A DNA stretch of 64,000 nt from Adlercreutzia mucosicola DSM 19490 (GTDB taxonomy: Bacteria; Actinomycetota; Coriobacteriia; Coriobacteriales; Eggerthellaceae): assembly GCF_000422625.1 (NCBI RefSeq), contig NZ_AUGK01000016.1, positions 1-64,000 on the forward strand, written 5' to 3'. Under the pieces are notes generated by a model. That model was not told where the DNA came from and searched no databases. It worked only from the letters and a program-made list of their open reading frames with translations. The first letter of the stretch is position 1, and each line of letters opens with the position of its first letter. Below are positions 43,747 to 52,050 of the stretch, in pieces. Position numbers and translations under genes: made by a program.

Positions 43747-44661
43747 TTACATCTTGTCGCGGGGATGGGCGTGGGCGTACTCCTCGTGGAGGTGGGTGCG
43801 ATCCAGGTGGGTGTACACCTGTAAGGTGGACATGTCGGCGTGGCCGAGAATTTCCTGGAGCACGCGCAGATCGGCGCCGCCTTTCAGCATGTGGGTGGCA
43901 AAGGAATGGCGCAGGGTGTGGGGATGCAAATCGTAGCGGTTGATGGCGGCTCCGGCCTTGCGCACGAGATTGAAGATGCTCTGGCGGCCCAAGCGGCCCC
44001 CGCGCTGGTTGAGGAAGACGGCGCTTGCGCTGTCGCCCGTGGCGCCGGCCGCCCGGGCCAGGGCGGGGCGGCCCTCGTTCAGATAGCGGCGCAGCGCTCG
44101 GTCGGCGGCGCCGGCGATGGGCACGATGCGCTCTTTGGCGCCCTTGCCGAACACGCGGAGAAAGCCGTCGTCCAGATAGAGGTTGTCCAGATTCAAGCCG
44201 CAGATCTCGCTCGCGCGCAGTCCGCAGCCGTAGAGCACTTCCAGCAGCGCGCGGTCGCGCAGACCGCTCGGCCGTTCGTCGATGTAGGTGTCCAGCATGC
44301 GGCCCACCTCTTCGATGGACAGCACGTCGGGCAGACGGTCGGCCGCCTTGGGGATGTCCACGGCCTCGGCGGGATTCTCGCTGGTGAGGCCCTCGCGCAC
44401 GAGGAAGCGGTGGTAGCCGCGCACCGCCGAGATGCGCCGCCGCACCGTGGTGGTGGCCAGGCCTGCTTCCGCGAGGTGGTGCTCGAAGTCCACCACGTCG
44501 TCGCGCTTCACATCGCCCGGGGCGTCCACGCCGCGCTTGTCGAGAAACGCCAGGTATTCCTCGAGGTCGCGCCGGTAGGCCTCGGCCGTGCGGGGCGATG
44601 ATCCCTGCTCGATGCGCAGGTAGGACATATATTCATCCAAGGCGTTCTCTAATTCGAACAC
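43747..44661 (-). CDS. xerD: XerD-like tyrosine recombinase
   Basis: The 304-residue protein has an N-terminal SAM-like core-binding domain (residues 1-90) and the catalytic domain with the RKHRHY set: Arg in LRASEICGLN, Lys in GKGAKERIVP, HTLRHSFATHML, and the nucleophile Tyr in LQVYTHLD. The length is that of chromosome dimer-resolving XerC/XerD. The GTG at 44661 follows GGGAGG. A minus-strand TACAAT (complement of 44686-44691) is its -10. It stands alone, not next to integrase cargo, so a housekeeping dif-resolution role is favoured over mobile-element integration; the XerC/XerD distinction is not certain. Confidence 0.9.
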   Translation of the reverse strand: MFELENALDEYMSYLRIEQGSSPRTAEAYRRDLEEYLAFLDKRGVDAPGDVKRDDVVDFEHHLAEAGLATTTVRRRISAVRGYHRFLVREGLTSENPAEAVDIPKAADRLPDVLSIEEVGRMLDTYIDERPSGLRDRALLEVLYGCGLRASEICGLNLDNLYLDDGFLRVFGKGAKERIVPIAGAADRALRRYLNEGRPALARAAGATGDSASAVFLNQRGGRLGRQSIFNLVRKAGAAINRYDLHPHTLRHSFATHMLKGGADLRVLQEILGHADMSTLQVYTHLDRTHLHEEYAHAHPRDKM

Positions 44662-44977
44662 GGTGCCTCCCTTCGTACGGGTGCCATTGTACCCCACGGT
44701 CGCGGCTTCCCTGCCGCCCCTGCGGTCGCTTCACCCTCTCCGCCTTTTCGGGGTGCCGTTCGCGGCGGGGTTTGCACGGCATCTTCAAATCTTGCTCACA
44801 GGGTGTTCCCAAAACGGATTGGGGAAAAGTTTTCCACCGACATTGCACGGTTTGGGCATATCTAGTGGTGTGTCGTTCGTTTCGTGTAATACGAATACAA
44901 GATATTGATTCTATTAGTATCGCGGAAGAGGTTCTCGCCATATCTTGCGGGTAACGAGTGGGGCAAAATGATGGCTA

Positions 44978-45022
44978 AAGTGTCGCAAAATGTTGCGAAG
45001 TGGGGCGTTGTGGGTTAATATG
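44978..45022 (+). promoter_or_regulatory. mraZ promoter overlapped by four 10-bp direct repeats (MraZ boxes)
   Basis: Four consecutive 10-bp units, AAAGTGTCGC, AAAATGTTGC, GAAGTGGGGC and GTTGTGGGTT, run 44978-45017. They overlap the promoter TTGCGA (44994-44999), 17-bp spacer, TAATAT (45017-45022). MraZ autoregulates in several phyla through tandem GTG(G/T)-containing repeats, so these are probable MraZ boxes. The 450-bp gap 44662-45112 holds no gene besides this control region and the xerD promoter. Confidence 0.75.
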
Positions 45023-45112
45023 CATGCCATGGAAAACGACCGAGCGGGATTTCGAAACGCACTACACACGAATTCAAATCCCACTCAAAACGCAGCAGGG
45101 GAAAGGACGTGA

Positions 45113-45589
45113 GTGCCGCAAGCCGTCGACATGGAAGCCGCCGCAGAGCTGCCTCGCACCGAGGTAGACCTGAACGGTGAGTTCCGACTCAAGGTCGATG
45201 GCAAGGGGCGCGTCACCCTTCCCGCGAAGTTCCGCAAGGTTCTTTCCAGCGATCTCACGGTCACCCGCGATCCCTTCGACGAGTGCATCTACGCGTTCGA
45301 GGCTCCGGGCTTCAACCAGTGGGTCGAGAGTGTTATGAGCGGCGCCTTCCCCGAGCGGAAGGCCAACGACCGCAAGCAGGATGCGTACCATCGCGCCCTG
45401 AAAGGTCGCGCCCGCGATGTGGAGGTCGATTCGGCCGGCCGCATCATGCTCTCTGCCGACATGCGCGAGGCCTGCGGCATCGACAAGGATGTGGTCGTGG
45501 TGGGCAACGGCAGCCGGTTCGAGATCTGGGATGCCCAGCGTTATGAGGACGAGCTCGCTTCGGTGGACTTGAGCCTTCTGTTCACCTAG
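45113..45589 (+). CDS. mraZ: Transcriptional regulator MraZ
   Basis: The 158-residue protein has two SpoVT/AbrB-like halves: GEFRLKVDGKGRVTLPAKFR (residues about 21-40) and ARDVEVDSAGRIMLSADMRE (about 100-120), each with the DxxGR(V/I)xxP-like motif (LPA / LSA). MraZ forms rings and represses the dcw operon by binding repeats at its own promoter, which are visible 100 bp upstream. GTG 45113 lies 5 nt after GGGGAAAGGA; ATG 45131 is an alternative. It overlaps nothing and ends just before rsmH. Confidence 0.96.
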   Translation: MPQAVDMEAAAELPRTEVDLNGEFRLKVDGKGRVTLPAKFRKVLSSDLTVTRDPFDECIYAFEAPGFNQWVESVMSGAFPERKANDRKQDAYHRALKGRARDVEVDSAGRIMLSADMREACGIDKDVVVVGNGSRFEIWDAQRYEDELASVDLSLLFT

Positions 45590-45613
45590 GTGAGAGCGCA
45601 GGGCCAGGGGACC

Positions 45614-46570
45614 GTGACAAGCGAATATCGGCACATACCCGTTCTTCTGACCGAGTGCATCGACGCCCTCGATCTGCCGGAGCACCCGGTGTTCGTGGAC
45701 GCGACCCTCGGTTTTGCGGGACATTCCTTCGAAGCAGCCAAGCAGCTGGGCTCCGACGGCCTGCTCATCGGCATCGACCAGGACGAGGTGGCCCTGTCAA
45801 GCGCCACCGAGAAACTGGAATCGATTCCCGCCGACAGGCGGCCCGAATTGGCGCTGTTGCGCGGCAACTTCGGAGACCTCGACGAGCTTCTGTGCTCGTG
45901 CGAGATTCCGGGGATCGACGCGATCCTATTCGACCTCGGGGTCTCCTCAGTGCAGATCGACACACAATCACGCGGCTTCTCCTTTAAGGAGAACGGCCCG
46001 CTTGACATGCGGATGGATCCGGGGAAACAAACCCTTACCGCAGAAGAGATCGTCAACACCTACAACGCAGCAGATCTCACTCGGATCATTCGCGCCTACT
46101 CGGATGAGAAATGGGCGAGCCGCATCGCGGACTTCATCGTGAAGGCCCGCGCGGACGCCCCGATCACGGAGAGTGGGCAGCTGGTCGACGTGATCAAGGC
46201 GGCCATTCCCGCCTCGGCGCGGCGCGCGGGCGGACATCCCGCCAAGCGCACCTTCCAGGCCCTTCGGATCGAAGTCAACTCGGAGCTGACCGTTCTGCGT
46301 CGCGGATTGGACGCGGCGGTCCGCTGGCTGAATCCGGGCGGCATGATCGTGGTGATCAGCTACCACTCTCTCGAGGACCGCATCGTGAAGGACACGTTCG
46401 CCAGTTTCGCGAACCGCTGCACGTGCCCGCCGGAGCTTCCGGTCTGCGTGTGCGAGAAACAGCCGATACTCGATTTGGTAACGAGGAAGCCCCAGCTTCC
46501 CACGCCTGAGGAAATTGCGCGGAATCCGCGGGCCCGCAGCGCCAAGCTGCGGATCGCGCAGAAGCGCTAA
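45614..46570 (+). CDS. rsmH: 16S rRNA (cytosine-1402-N4) methyltransferase RsmH
   Basis: The 318-residue protein has EYRHIPVLLTECIDAL at the start, the SAM-binding VDATLGFAGHS, DAILFDLGVSSVQID, and the highly conserved VVISYHSLEDRIVKD and KPQLPTPEEIARNPRARSAKLR. It methylates C1402 in the ribosomal P site. GTG 45614 behind AGGGGACC is preferred over GTG 45590, which lacks a separate site. It is the second gene of the dcw cluster, as in most bacteria. Two hairpins follow (46572-46649) before ftsL. Confidence 0.97.
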   Translation: MTSEYRHIPVLLTECIDALDLPEHPVFVDATLGFAGHSFEAAKQLGSDGLLIGIDQDEVALSSATEKLESIPADRRPELALLRGNFGDLDELLCSCEIPGIDAILFDLGVSSVQIDTQSRGFSFKENGPLDMRMDPGKQTLTAEEIVNTYNAADLTRIIRAYSDEKWASRIADFIVKARADAPITESGQLVDVIKAAIPASARRAGGHPAKRTFQALRIEVNSELTVLRRGLDAAVRWLNPGGMIVVISYHSLEDRIVKDTFASFANRCTCPPELPVCVCEKQPILDLVTRKPQLPTPEEIARNPRARSAKLRIAQKR

Positions 46571-46571
46571 A

Positions 46572-46649
46572 AGGTCTTCTGACGAGGGAAGACCTGAAGA
46601 AAGAAACGATTGATCGACAAGCCCGAGGACAAATCGTCATCGGGCTTGT
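46572..46649 (+). terminator. Two hairpins between rsmH and ftsL
   Basis: Stem 1 is 8 bp (46572-46579 with 46588-46595). Stem 2 is a perfect 10 bp (46617-46626 with 46640-46649). Neither has a strong T-tract, so partial termination or RNA processing is more likely than full stop. Confidence 0.4.
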
Positions 46650-46689
46650 GTAGCCTAAACGGCCGGATGGCCCGAGAAAGGGGGAGACC

Positions 46690-47271
46690 ATGAGCGCCTA
46701 CACTGCGTCCCGTTCGCGCGTTGCCGGTCGCGCCTCCTTCGCCGCCGGCTCTGCGCCCCGCGCGGGCCGCTCCGGTGCCCGGGGCGCCTCCTTCGCCGCC
46801 GGCTATCGCGGGGCGCGCTACGTGCCCACCTCCGTGGCCGAGGCGCTGCCCGATTACGACGAGCCCTCCATCGCGGTGGTGCCCGGGGCCGGGCGCCGTG
46901 CCCAGACCCAGCAGGGCCTGTCCGCCGCGGCGCTCACCCTGGCGAAGGTCTGCGCGGTGGTGTGCATCGCGCTGGCCGTGATCGCCGTGGCCCGCGTGGC
47001 CATCACCTCGGCCGCAGCCTCCTGCGCCCTGGAGACCCGCGAGATCACCCAGAAGATCGACACGGCCCGCTCCCAGGGCAACGAGCTGGAAGTGGCCCAG
47101 AGTGTGCTGGCCAACCCCACCCGCATCAAGGCCCAGGCCATGGCCCTGGGCATGATGGCGCCGAGCGCCGCCTATTCCGAGCAGCTGAACCTGCCGCCCG
47201 ATGTGGTCGCCACCGACGAGGCGGGCAATCTCTCGCTGTCCGAGAGCACTGCGGCCCTGGCGGCTCAGTAG
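46690..47271 (+). CDS. ftsL: FtsL-like septum formation protein
   Basis: The 193-residue protein has a cytoplasmic Arg/Ala/Gly-rich N-terminus of about 75 residues, one membrane helix (about 82-105: LAKVCAVVCIALAVIAVARV), and a short coiled coil followed by VLANPTRIKAQAMALGM, the pattern at the end of FtsL (the NxxRIEExAxxLGM-like motif). FtsL bridges FtsB/DivIC, FtsQ and the FtsWI synthase. ATG 46690 follows AAAGGGGGAG. It is called by position between rsmH and ftsI and by topology; primary similarity is low, as normal for FtsL. Both ends are low-complexity. Confidence 0.82.
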   Translation: MSAYTASRSRVAGRASFAAGSAPRAGRSGARGASFAAGYRGARYVPTSVAEALPDYDEPSIAVVPGAGRRAQTQQGLSAAALTLAKVCAVVCIALAVIAVARVAITSAAASCALETREITQKIDTARSQGNELEVAQSVLANPTRIKAQAMALGMMAPSAAYSEQLNLPPDVVATDEAGNLSLSESTAALAAQ

Positions 47272-47280
47272 GGAGCGCCC

Positions 47281-49026
47281 ATGGATCGCCGATTCAACGA
47301 CTCCCGCGCCGGCCGCGCCTCGTCGCCGCGCTCCCCCTACCGCCGCGCCCAAGGCGCCATCGACGCGGCCCTGCCCGCTGTGGGGGGGCGGGCCAAGGTG
47401 GTGCTCGTGCTGTTCGCCGCCTTCGCCGCCATCTTCTTTCTGCGCCTGGTGTTTCTGCAGGTGATCGTGGCCGATCAGTACTCGGCCCAGGCCGAGGAGT
47501 CGCGCACCATCAGCTTCACCACCAACCCCCACCGCGGCACCATCTACGATCGCAACGGCATCGTGCTGGCCACCAGCGTGGAGGCCACCACCATCTACGC
47601 CAACCCCGTGGAGGTCACCGACGTGGCCGGCACCGCCCGCGCCCTGGCCGGCGCGCTCGGCGGCGAGCCGGCCGATTTCGAGGCGCTGCTCTCCAAGGAG
47701 GGAACCTCGTTCGTCTACATCAAGCGCCAGGCCGAGGTGTCCGAGGGCGAGCGCGTGAAGGCGCTGGAGCTCGACGGCATCTACTTCATCGCCGACACGC
47801 GCCGGGAATACCCCAACGGCTCCATCGGCGGCCAGGTCATCGGCTACTGCAACGTGGACGGCGACGGCATCACCGGCTTGGAGCTGCAGTACAACGACAT
47901 CTTGAAGGGCACGGCCGGCACCTATGTGGCCGAGCGCGGCGAGAAGGGCTTTCCCATTCCCGGCGGCGTGAAGGAGGAGACGCCGGCGGTGGACGGCCAG
48001 GACATCATGATCTCGCTGGACATCAAGCTGCAGGACACCGTGGAGCAGGCGGTCATCGAGGGCATGGAGACCATCGAGACCGATCAGGGCAGCGCCGTCG
48101 TGATGGACGCTTCCACCGGCGAGATCTACGCCGCCTGCTCGCTGCCGCTCATGAATCCCGCCGACATGGAGTCCTCCGAGGTGGGCAGCGAGCACGTGAA
48201 GGCCATCACCCAGGTCTACGAGCCCGGCTCCACCTTCAAGTCGGTGTCGGCCATGGCGATTCTCGAGGCCAAGAAGATGACGCCGGAATCCACCATGTTC
48301 TGCCCCAGCTCCATCTCGGCCAACGATTACGACGTCTCCGACGCCCACGAGCGCGAGGACGAGACCCTCACCCTGCGCGAGATTTTGAACCACTCGTCCA
48401 ACGTGGGCATTTCCCTGGCCACCGAGGCGGCCGGCTTCGAGCACTTGAACGATGCCATCGGCCGCTATCACCTGACCGAGCGTACCGGTGTGGACTACCC
48501 GGGCGAGGGCTCGGGCCACGTGGAGGACTTCGAGAACTGGGGCACCATCGTCGGCTACAACGTCAGCTTCGGCCAGGGCATCTCCGTGACGCCTCTGCAG
48601 ATGGTGCGCTTCTACGGCTGCATCGCCAACGACGGCGTCATGGTGACCCCGCACTTCCTCATCTCCAAGCCTCAGACCGGGGAAGTGGCCGAGTACCCCA
48701 CGGAAGTGGTGACCGAGGACGCCGAGGCCCTCACCGACCTGCGCTCGATGCTGCGCTCGGTGGTCACCGACGGCTCGGGCAAGAAGGCCGACGTGGAGGG
48801 CTATCCGGTCTGCGGCAAGACCTCTACCGCCGAGGTGCCCTCGGAGCAGGGCGGCTACAAGGAGGGCGTCTACAACCTCGGCTTCTGCGGGTTCATCGAC
48901 GGCGCTTCCACCAATTTAGTTTGTTTTGTAGGAGCCAACGAGGTTCCCTACACGCGCCAGACCACCCCGGTGTTTAACGCTATAATGACCAGTGCTGTCA
49001 AGCAATATAACATCACTTCATCGTAG
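47281..49026 (+). CDS. ftsI: Class B penicillin-binding protein (FtsI/PBP3-type transpeptidase)
   Basis: The 581-residue protein has one N-terminal membrane helix (about 38-62), the PBP dimerisation domain (FTTNPHRGTIYDRNGIVLAT), and a transpeptidase domain. The active-site serine is S317 in EPGSTFKS, the SxN motif is S372-S-N374, and the third motif, normally KTG, reads K513-T-S in VCGKTSTAE. It cross-links septal peptidoglycan with FtsW. The Gly-to-Ser change in the KTG motif is unusual and could affect beta-lactam binding. No PASTA domains are present. It starts 9 bp after ftsL. Confidence 0.95.
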   Translation: MDRRFNDSRAGRASSPRSPYRRAQGAIDAALPAVGGRAKVVLVLFAAFAAIFFLRLVFLQVIVADQYSAQAEESRTISFTTNPHRGTIYDRNGIVLATSVEATTIYANPVEVTDVAGTARALAGALGGEPADFEALLSKEGTSFVYIKRQAEVSEGERVKALELDGIYFIADTRREYPNGSIGGQVIGYCNVDGDGITGLELQYNDILKGTAGTYVAERGEKGFPIPGGVKEETPAVDGQDIMISLDIKLQDTVEQAVIEGMETIETDQGSAVVMDASTGEIYAACSLPLMNPADMESSEVGSEHVKAITQVYEPGSTFKSVSAMAILEAKKMTPESTMFCPSSISANDYDVSDAHEREDETLTLREILNHSSNVGISLATEAAGFEHLNDAIGRYHLTERTGVDYPGEGSGHVEDFENWGTIVGYNVSFGQGISVTPLQMVRFYGCIANDGVMVTPHFLISKPQTGEVAEYPTEVVTEDAEALTDLRSMLRSVVTDGSGKKADVEGYPVCGKTSTAEVPSEQGGYKEGVYNLGFCGFIDGASTNLVCFVGANEVPYTRQTTPVFNAIMTSAVKQYNITSS

Positions 49027-49041
49027 AGGGATCAATCAGCT

Positions 49042-50532
49042 ATGACCAAGACTTGCGCTGAGCTCTTCCAGGGCATGGAATGCACGATTATCGGCAACGG
49101 CGATGAGGAGGTGGCCGGGCTCGCGTTCCGCAGCGATTGCGCAGGCCCGCACGACATGTTCTTCTGCATCGTGGGCAACGTGGTGGACGGCCACTCCTTC
49201 GCCCAGGATGCTATCGATCGCGGTGCCACGGTGCTCGTGGTGGAGCGCAAGGTGTACCTGGCCGACGCCACGGACGTGACCGAAGTGGTGGTGGCCGATT
49301 CCCGCAAGGCCATGGCGCATGTGGCCGCGAACTTCTACGACCATCCCTCCCGCGACTTCTCGCTCGTGGGCATCACCGGCACCAACGGCAAGACCACCAC
49401 CACCTACCTGGTGGAGCACATCGCGAACGCGGCGGGGAAGCGCTGCGGCGTGATCGGCACCGTGGGCAACAAGATCGCCGGGGTGCTGGAGAGGTCCGAC
49501 CACACCACGCCCGAGTCGCCCGATCTGCAGCAGCTGTTCGCGCGCATGCGCGACGCCGGCTGCGACGTGGTGGCCATGGAGGTGAGCTCGCACGCCCTCG
49601 ATTTGGTGCGCACCTGGGGCTCGACCTTCGCGGTGACGGCGTTCACGAACCTCACCCAGGACCACCTGGACTACCACCATACCTTCGACGACTACTTCGA
49701 GGCCAAGGCCCTGCTGTTCTCGCGGGACTATCCCGCCCGTCGCGTCATCAGCATCGACGGTGCCTGGGGCCGCGAGCTGTGGCGCCGCTGCAGCGAGGCC
49801 GGCGACGAGGTGATCACCACCGGCTTCGATACCACGGCCCAGATCCATCCTGTGGACGTGACCTACGAGGCCTCCCGCACCATCGTCGATCTGGAGGTGC
49901 GCGGCCGCCGCATCACCGTGACCTACCCGCTCGTGGGCCGCTTCAACGTGGAGAACGTGATGACGGCCTTCGGGTGCGCCCTGCAGCTGGGCCTTTCCGC
50001 CGAGGCCATCGCTGACGCCCTGGCTACCATGGAGCCCGTGCCCGGCCGCCTGGAGCGCGTAGCCGCCGCCGTAGAGGCCCCCATCAGCGTGTACGTCGAC
50101 TACGCTCACACTCCCGATGCGCTGACCAAGGCCATCGCGTCCATCAAGGCCCTCAACGACCAGCGCACCTGCGTGGTGTTCGGCTGCGGCGGCAATCGCG
50201 ACGCCACCAAGCGCCCCATCATGGGCCAGGCGGCCCTGGCTGCCGACTACGCCGTGGTCACGAGCGACAACCCGCGCCGCGAGGATCCGCTGGCCATCAT
50301 CGACGACATCGTGGGCGGCATGGACGGGGCCGACAACTTCCTCGTGGAGCCCGACCGTCGCCGCGCCATCGCCGCGGCCATCGCCTGGGCCGAGCCGGGA
50401 GATGCGGTGCTCATCGCCGGCAAGGGCCACGAGGACTATCAGATCGTGGGCACCGAGACGCTTTCCTTCGACGACCGCAAGGTGGCCGCCGAGGAGCTGG
50501 AGCGCGCCTTCGGTTTGAAGGAGCAGGACTAG
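49042..50532 (+). CDS. murE: UDP-MurNAc-tripeptide synthetase MurE (meso-DAP-type signature)
   Basis: The 496-residue ligase has the Mur P-loop ITGTNGKTTTTYLVEH (about 112-127), the central domain EVSSHALDLVR and LTQDHLDYHHT, and the C-terminal domain with YAHTPDALTKAI. The amino-acid specificity loop reads D409-N-P-R412, the residues that bind meso-diaminopimelate; lysine-adding MurE enzymes usually differ here. So meso-DAP at stem position 3 is predicted. The gene starts 15 bp after ftsI with a modest ribosome site (GAGGGATCA). It is followed by murF after 15 bp. Confidence 0.96.
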   Translation: MTKTCAELFQGMECTIIGNGDEEVAGLAFRSDCAGPHDMFFCIVGNVVDGHSFAQDAIDRGATVLVVERKVYLADATDVTEVVVADSRKAMAHVAANFYDHPSRDFSLVGITGTNGKTTTTYLVEHIANAAGKRCGVIGTVGNKIAGVLERSDHTTPESPDLQQLFARMRDAGCDVVAMEVSSHALDLVRTWGSTFAVTAFTNLTQDHLDYHHTFDDYFEAKALLFSRDYPARRVISIDGAWGRELWRRCSEAGDEVITTGFDTTAQIHPVDVTYEASRTIVDLEVRGRRITVTYPLVGRFNVENVMTAFGCALQLGLSAEAIADALATMEPVPGRLERVAAAVEAPISVYVDYAHTPDALTKAIASIKALNDQRTCVVFGCGGNRDATKRPIMGQAALAADYAVVTSDNPRREDPLAIIDDIVGGMDGADNFLVEPDRRRAIAAAIAWAEPGDAVLIAGKGHEDYQIVGTETLSFDDRKVAAEELERAFGLKEQD

Positions 50533-50547
50533 CGGGAAAGGAACACC

Positions 50548-52050
50548 GTGCGCCTTAACGCCAAACAAATCGCAGCATACACAGGCGGCCAGTTTCTCAT
50601 CGATCCCATCGACCCCAGCGCGCTGATGTGCGGCATCACCTGGGATTCCCGCGAGGTGCGCCCCGGGTGGCTCTACGTGGCGCTGCCCGGAGAGCGGGTG
50701 GACGGCCACGACTTCGTCGGCGCCGCCCTGCGCGCCGGTGCCGCCGGAGCCCTGGTCATGCAGCGGCCCGACGCGGCGGCGAGCCTGCTCGCCCGCGAGA
50801 TGGGCGCCGCCATCATCGAGGTGGCCAACACGGCCAGCGCCATTACCGATCTGGCCCGGGCCTGGCGCGGGCACCTGCGCGGCCGTGTCATCGGGCTCAC
50901 GGGCTCGGTGGGCAAGACCACGACGAAGAACCTCACGCGGGACGTGTGCGCCGCCTACGGCAGCACCGTTGCCACTCGGGCCAACCAGAACAACGAGCTG
51001 GGCGTGCCCCGCACGCTTCTGGCCGCCGACCCGGAGACCGCCGTCGTCGTGGTGGAGATGGGCATGCGCGGCGCGGGCCAGATTGCCGCGCTGTGCGACT
51101 TCGTGCGCCCCGACTGGGGCGTGGTCACCAACGTGGGGGAGAGCCACATCGAGCTTCTGGGCTCGCGGGAGAACATCGCCCGGGCCAAGTCCGAGCTGTA
51201 CGCTGCCCTGCCGGCGGGCACGGGCCGGGCCTTCTTGAACCTGGACGAGCCGATGCTCGACATCCTCATGGACGCGGGCGATTTGCGCGAGCGCCCCGTG
51301 GCGCTCGTGGGCTTCGAGGGCCATCCCGACGAGGCCACCTGCGAGCTGCTCGAGCGCGACGAGACCCTGTGCGAGGAAGTGGTGTGGGCCGAGGACGTCA
51401 CTCTGGACGCCGAGGGCCGCGCTCGCTTCACCCTGTGCGCCCGCGACCATGCCGATGTGGAGGAGCTGGCCCTGTTCGCGCCCGTGGAGCGCTGCGCCTG
51501 CGAGCTGTCCCTCACCGGCCGCCACAACGTGGACAACGCCTGCGCGGCTGCAGCCGTGGGCTACGCGCTGGGGTTGGACCTGGAGACCATCGCGGCGGCT
51601 TTGAGCGCCTCGGTGCCCGAGCCCGGCCGTCAGGAGGTCATCGCGGCCCGCGGCGGCTTCACCATCGTGAACGACGCCTACAATGCGAGCCCCGATTCCA
51701 TGCGGGCCTCGCTTTCCACCTTCGCCGCTACCGAGGTGGCCGGCCGCCGCATCGCCGTGCTCGGCGATATGGGCGAGCTCGGCGACTTCGCCGAGGCCTG
51801 CCATCGCGGCGTGGGGGCGCACCTGGCCGGTCTGCCCATCCAGCGCGTGATCTGCGTGGGAGAGCTGGCGGCCTTCATCGCCGAGGGCGCCGCCGCGGCC
51901 GGCATGGACGCCGCCCGCATCAGCCGGGCGGCCACCGTGGCCGATGTGCTGGAAGAGCTTGATACCCTGTTGGAGCCCGGGGACGCCGTGCTCGTGAAAG
52001 CGTCCCATTTCATGGGGCTTACCCGTGTTGTCGAAGGATTGGTCCACTAA
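50548..52050 (+). CDS. murF: UDP-MurNAc-tripeptide:D-Ala-D-Ala ligase MurF
   Basis: The 500-residue enzyme has the Mur-ligase ATP site IGLTGSVGKTTTKNL (about residues 113-127), NQNNELGVPRTLL, the central VVEMGMRGAGQIA and NVGESHIELLGS, and the C-terminal VNDAYNASPDSMRASL. It adds D-Ala-D-Ala to the tripeptide. The GTG start at 50548 follows GGGAAAGGAA. The stop codon overlaps the ATG of mraY by one base, so the two are translationally coupled. Confidence 0.97.
   Translation: MRLNAKQIAAYTGGQFLIDPIDPSALMCGITWDSREVRPGWLYVALPGERVDGHDFVGAALRAGAAGALVMQRPDAAASLLAREMGAAIIEVANTASAITDLARAWRGHLRGRVIGLTGSVGKTTTKNLTRDVCAAYGSTVATRANQNNELGVPRTLLAADPETAVVVVEMGMRGAGQIAALCDFVRPDWGVVTNVGESHIELLGSRENIARAKSELYAALPAGTGRAFLNLDEPMLDILMDAGDLRERPVALVGFEGHPDEATCELLERDETLCEEVVWAEDVTLDAEGRARFTLCARDHADVEELALFAPVERCACELSLTGRHNVDNACAAAAVGYALGLDLETIAAALSASVPEPGRQEVIAARGGFTIVNDAYNASPDSMRASLSTFAATEVAGRRIAVLGDMGELGDFAEACHRGVGAHLAGLPIQRVICVGELAAFIAEGAAAAGMDAARISRAATVADVLEELDTLLEPGDAVLVKASHFMGLTRVVEGLVH

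Noticed and set aside
43747-44661. Integrase marking an integrated element
   Set aside because: The protein has the size and motifs of housekeeping XerC/D, and the flanking genes (asparaginase, mraZ) are ordinary chromosomal genes without cargo or att repeats.
49036-52047. 1003-residue open frame on the minus strand opposite murE/murF
   Set aside because: It is an antisense shadow caused by high GC and codon bias. It is His/Gly/Ala/Arg-rich, has no ribosome site or domain, and lies opposite two solid Mur ligases. The same applies to 40345-43182, 54603-57098, 57117-59474, 46567-48654 and 1710-3749 on the minus strand.
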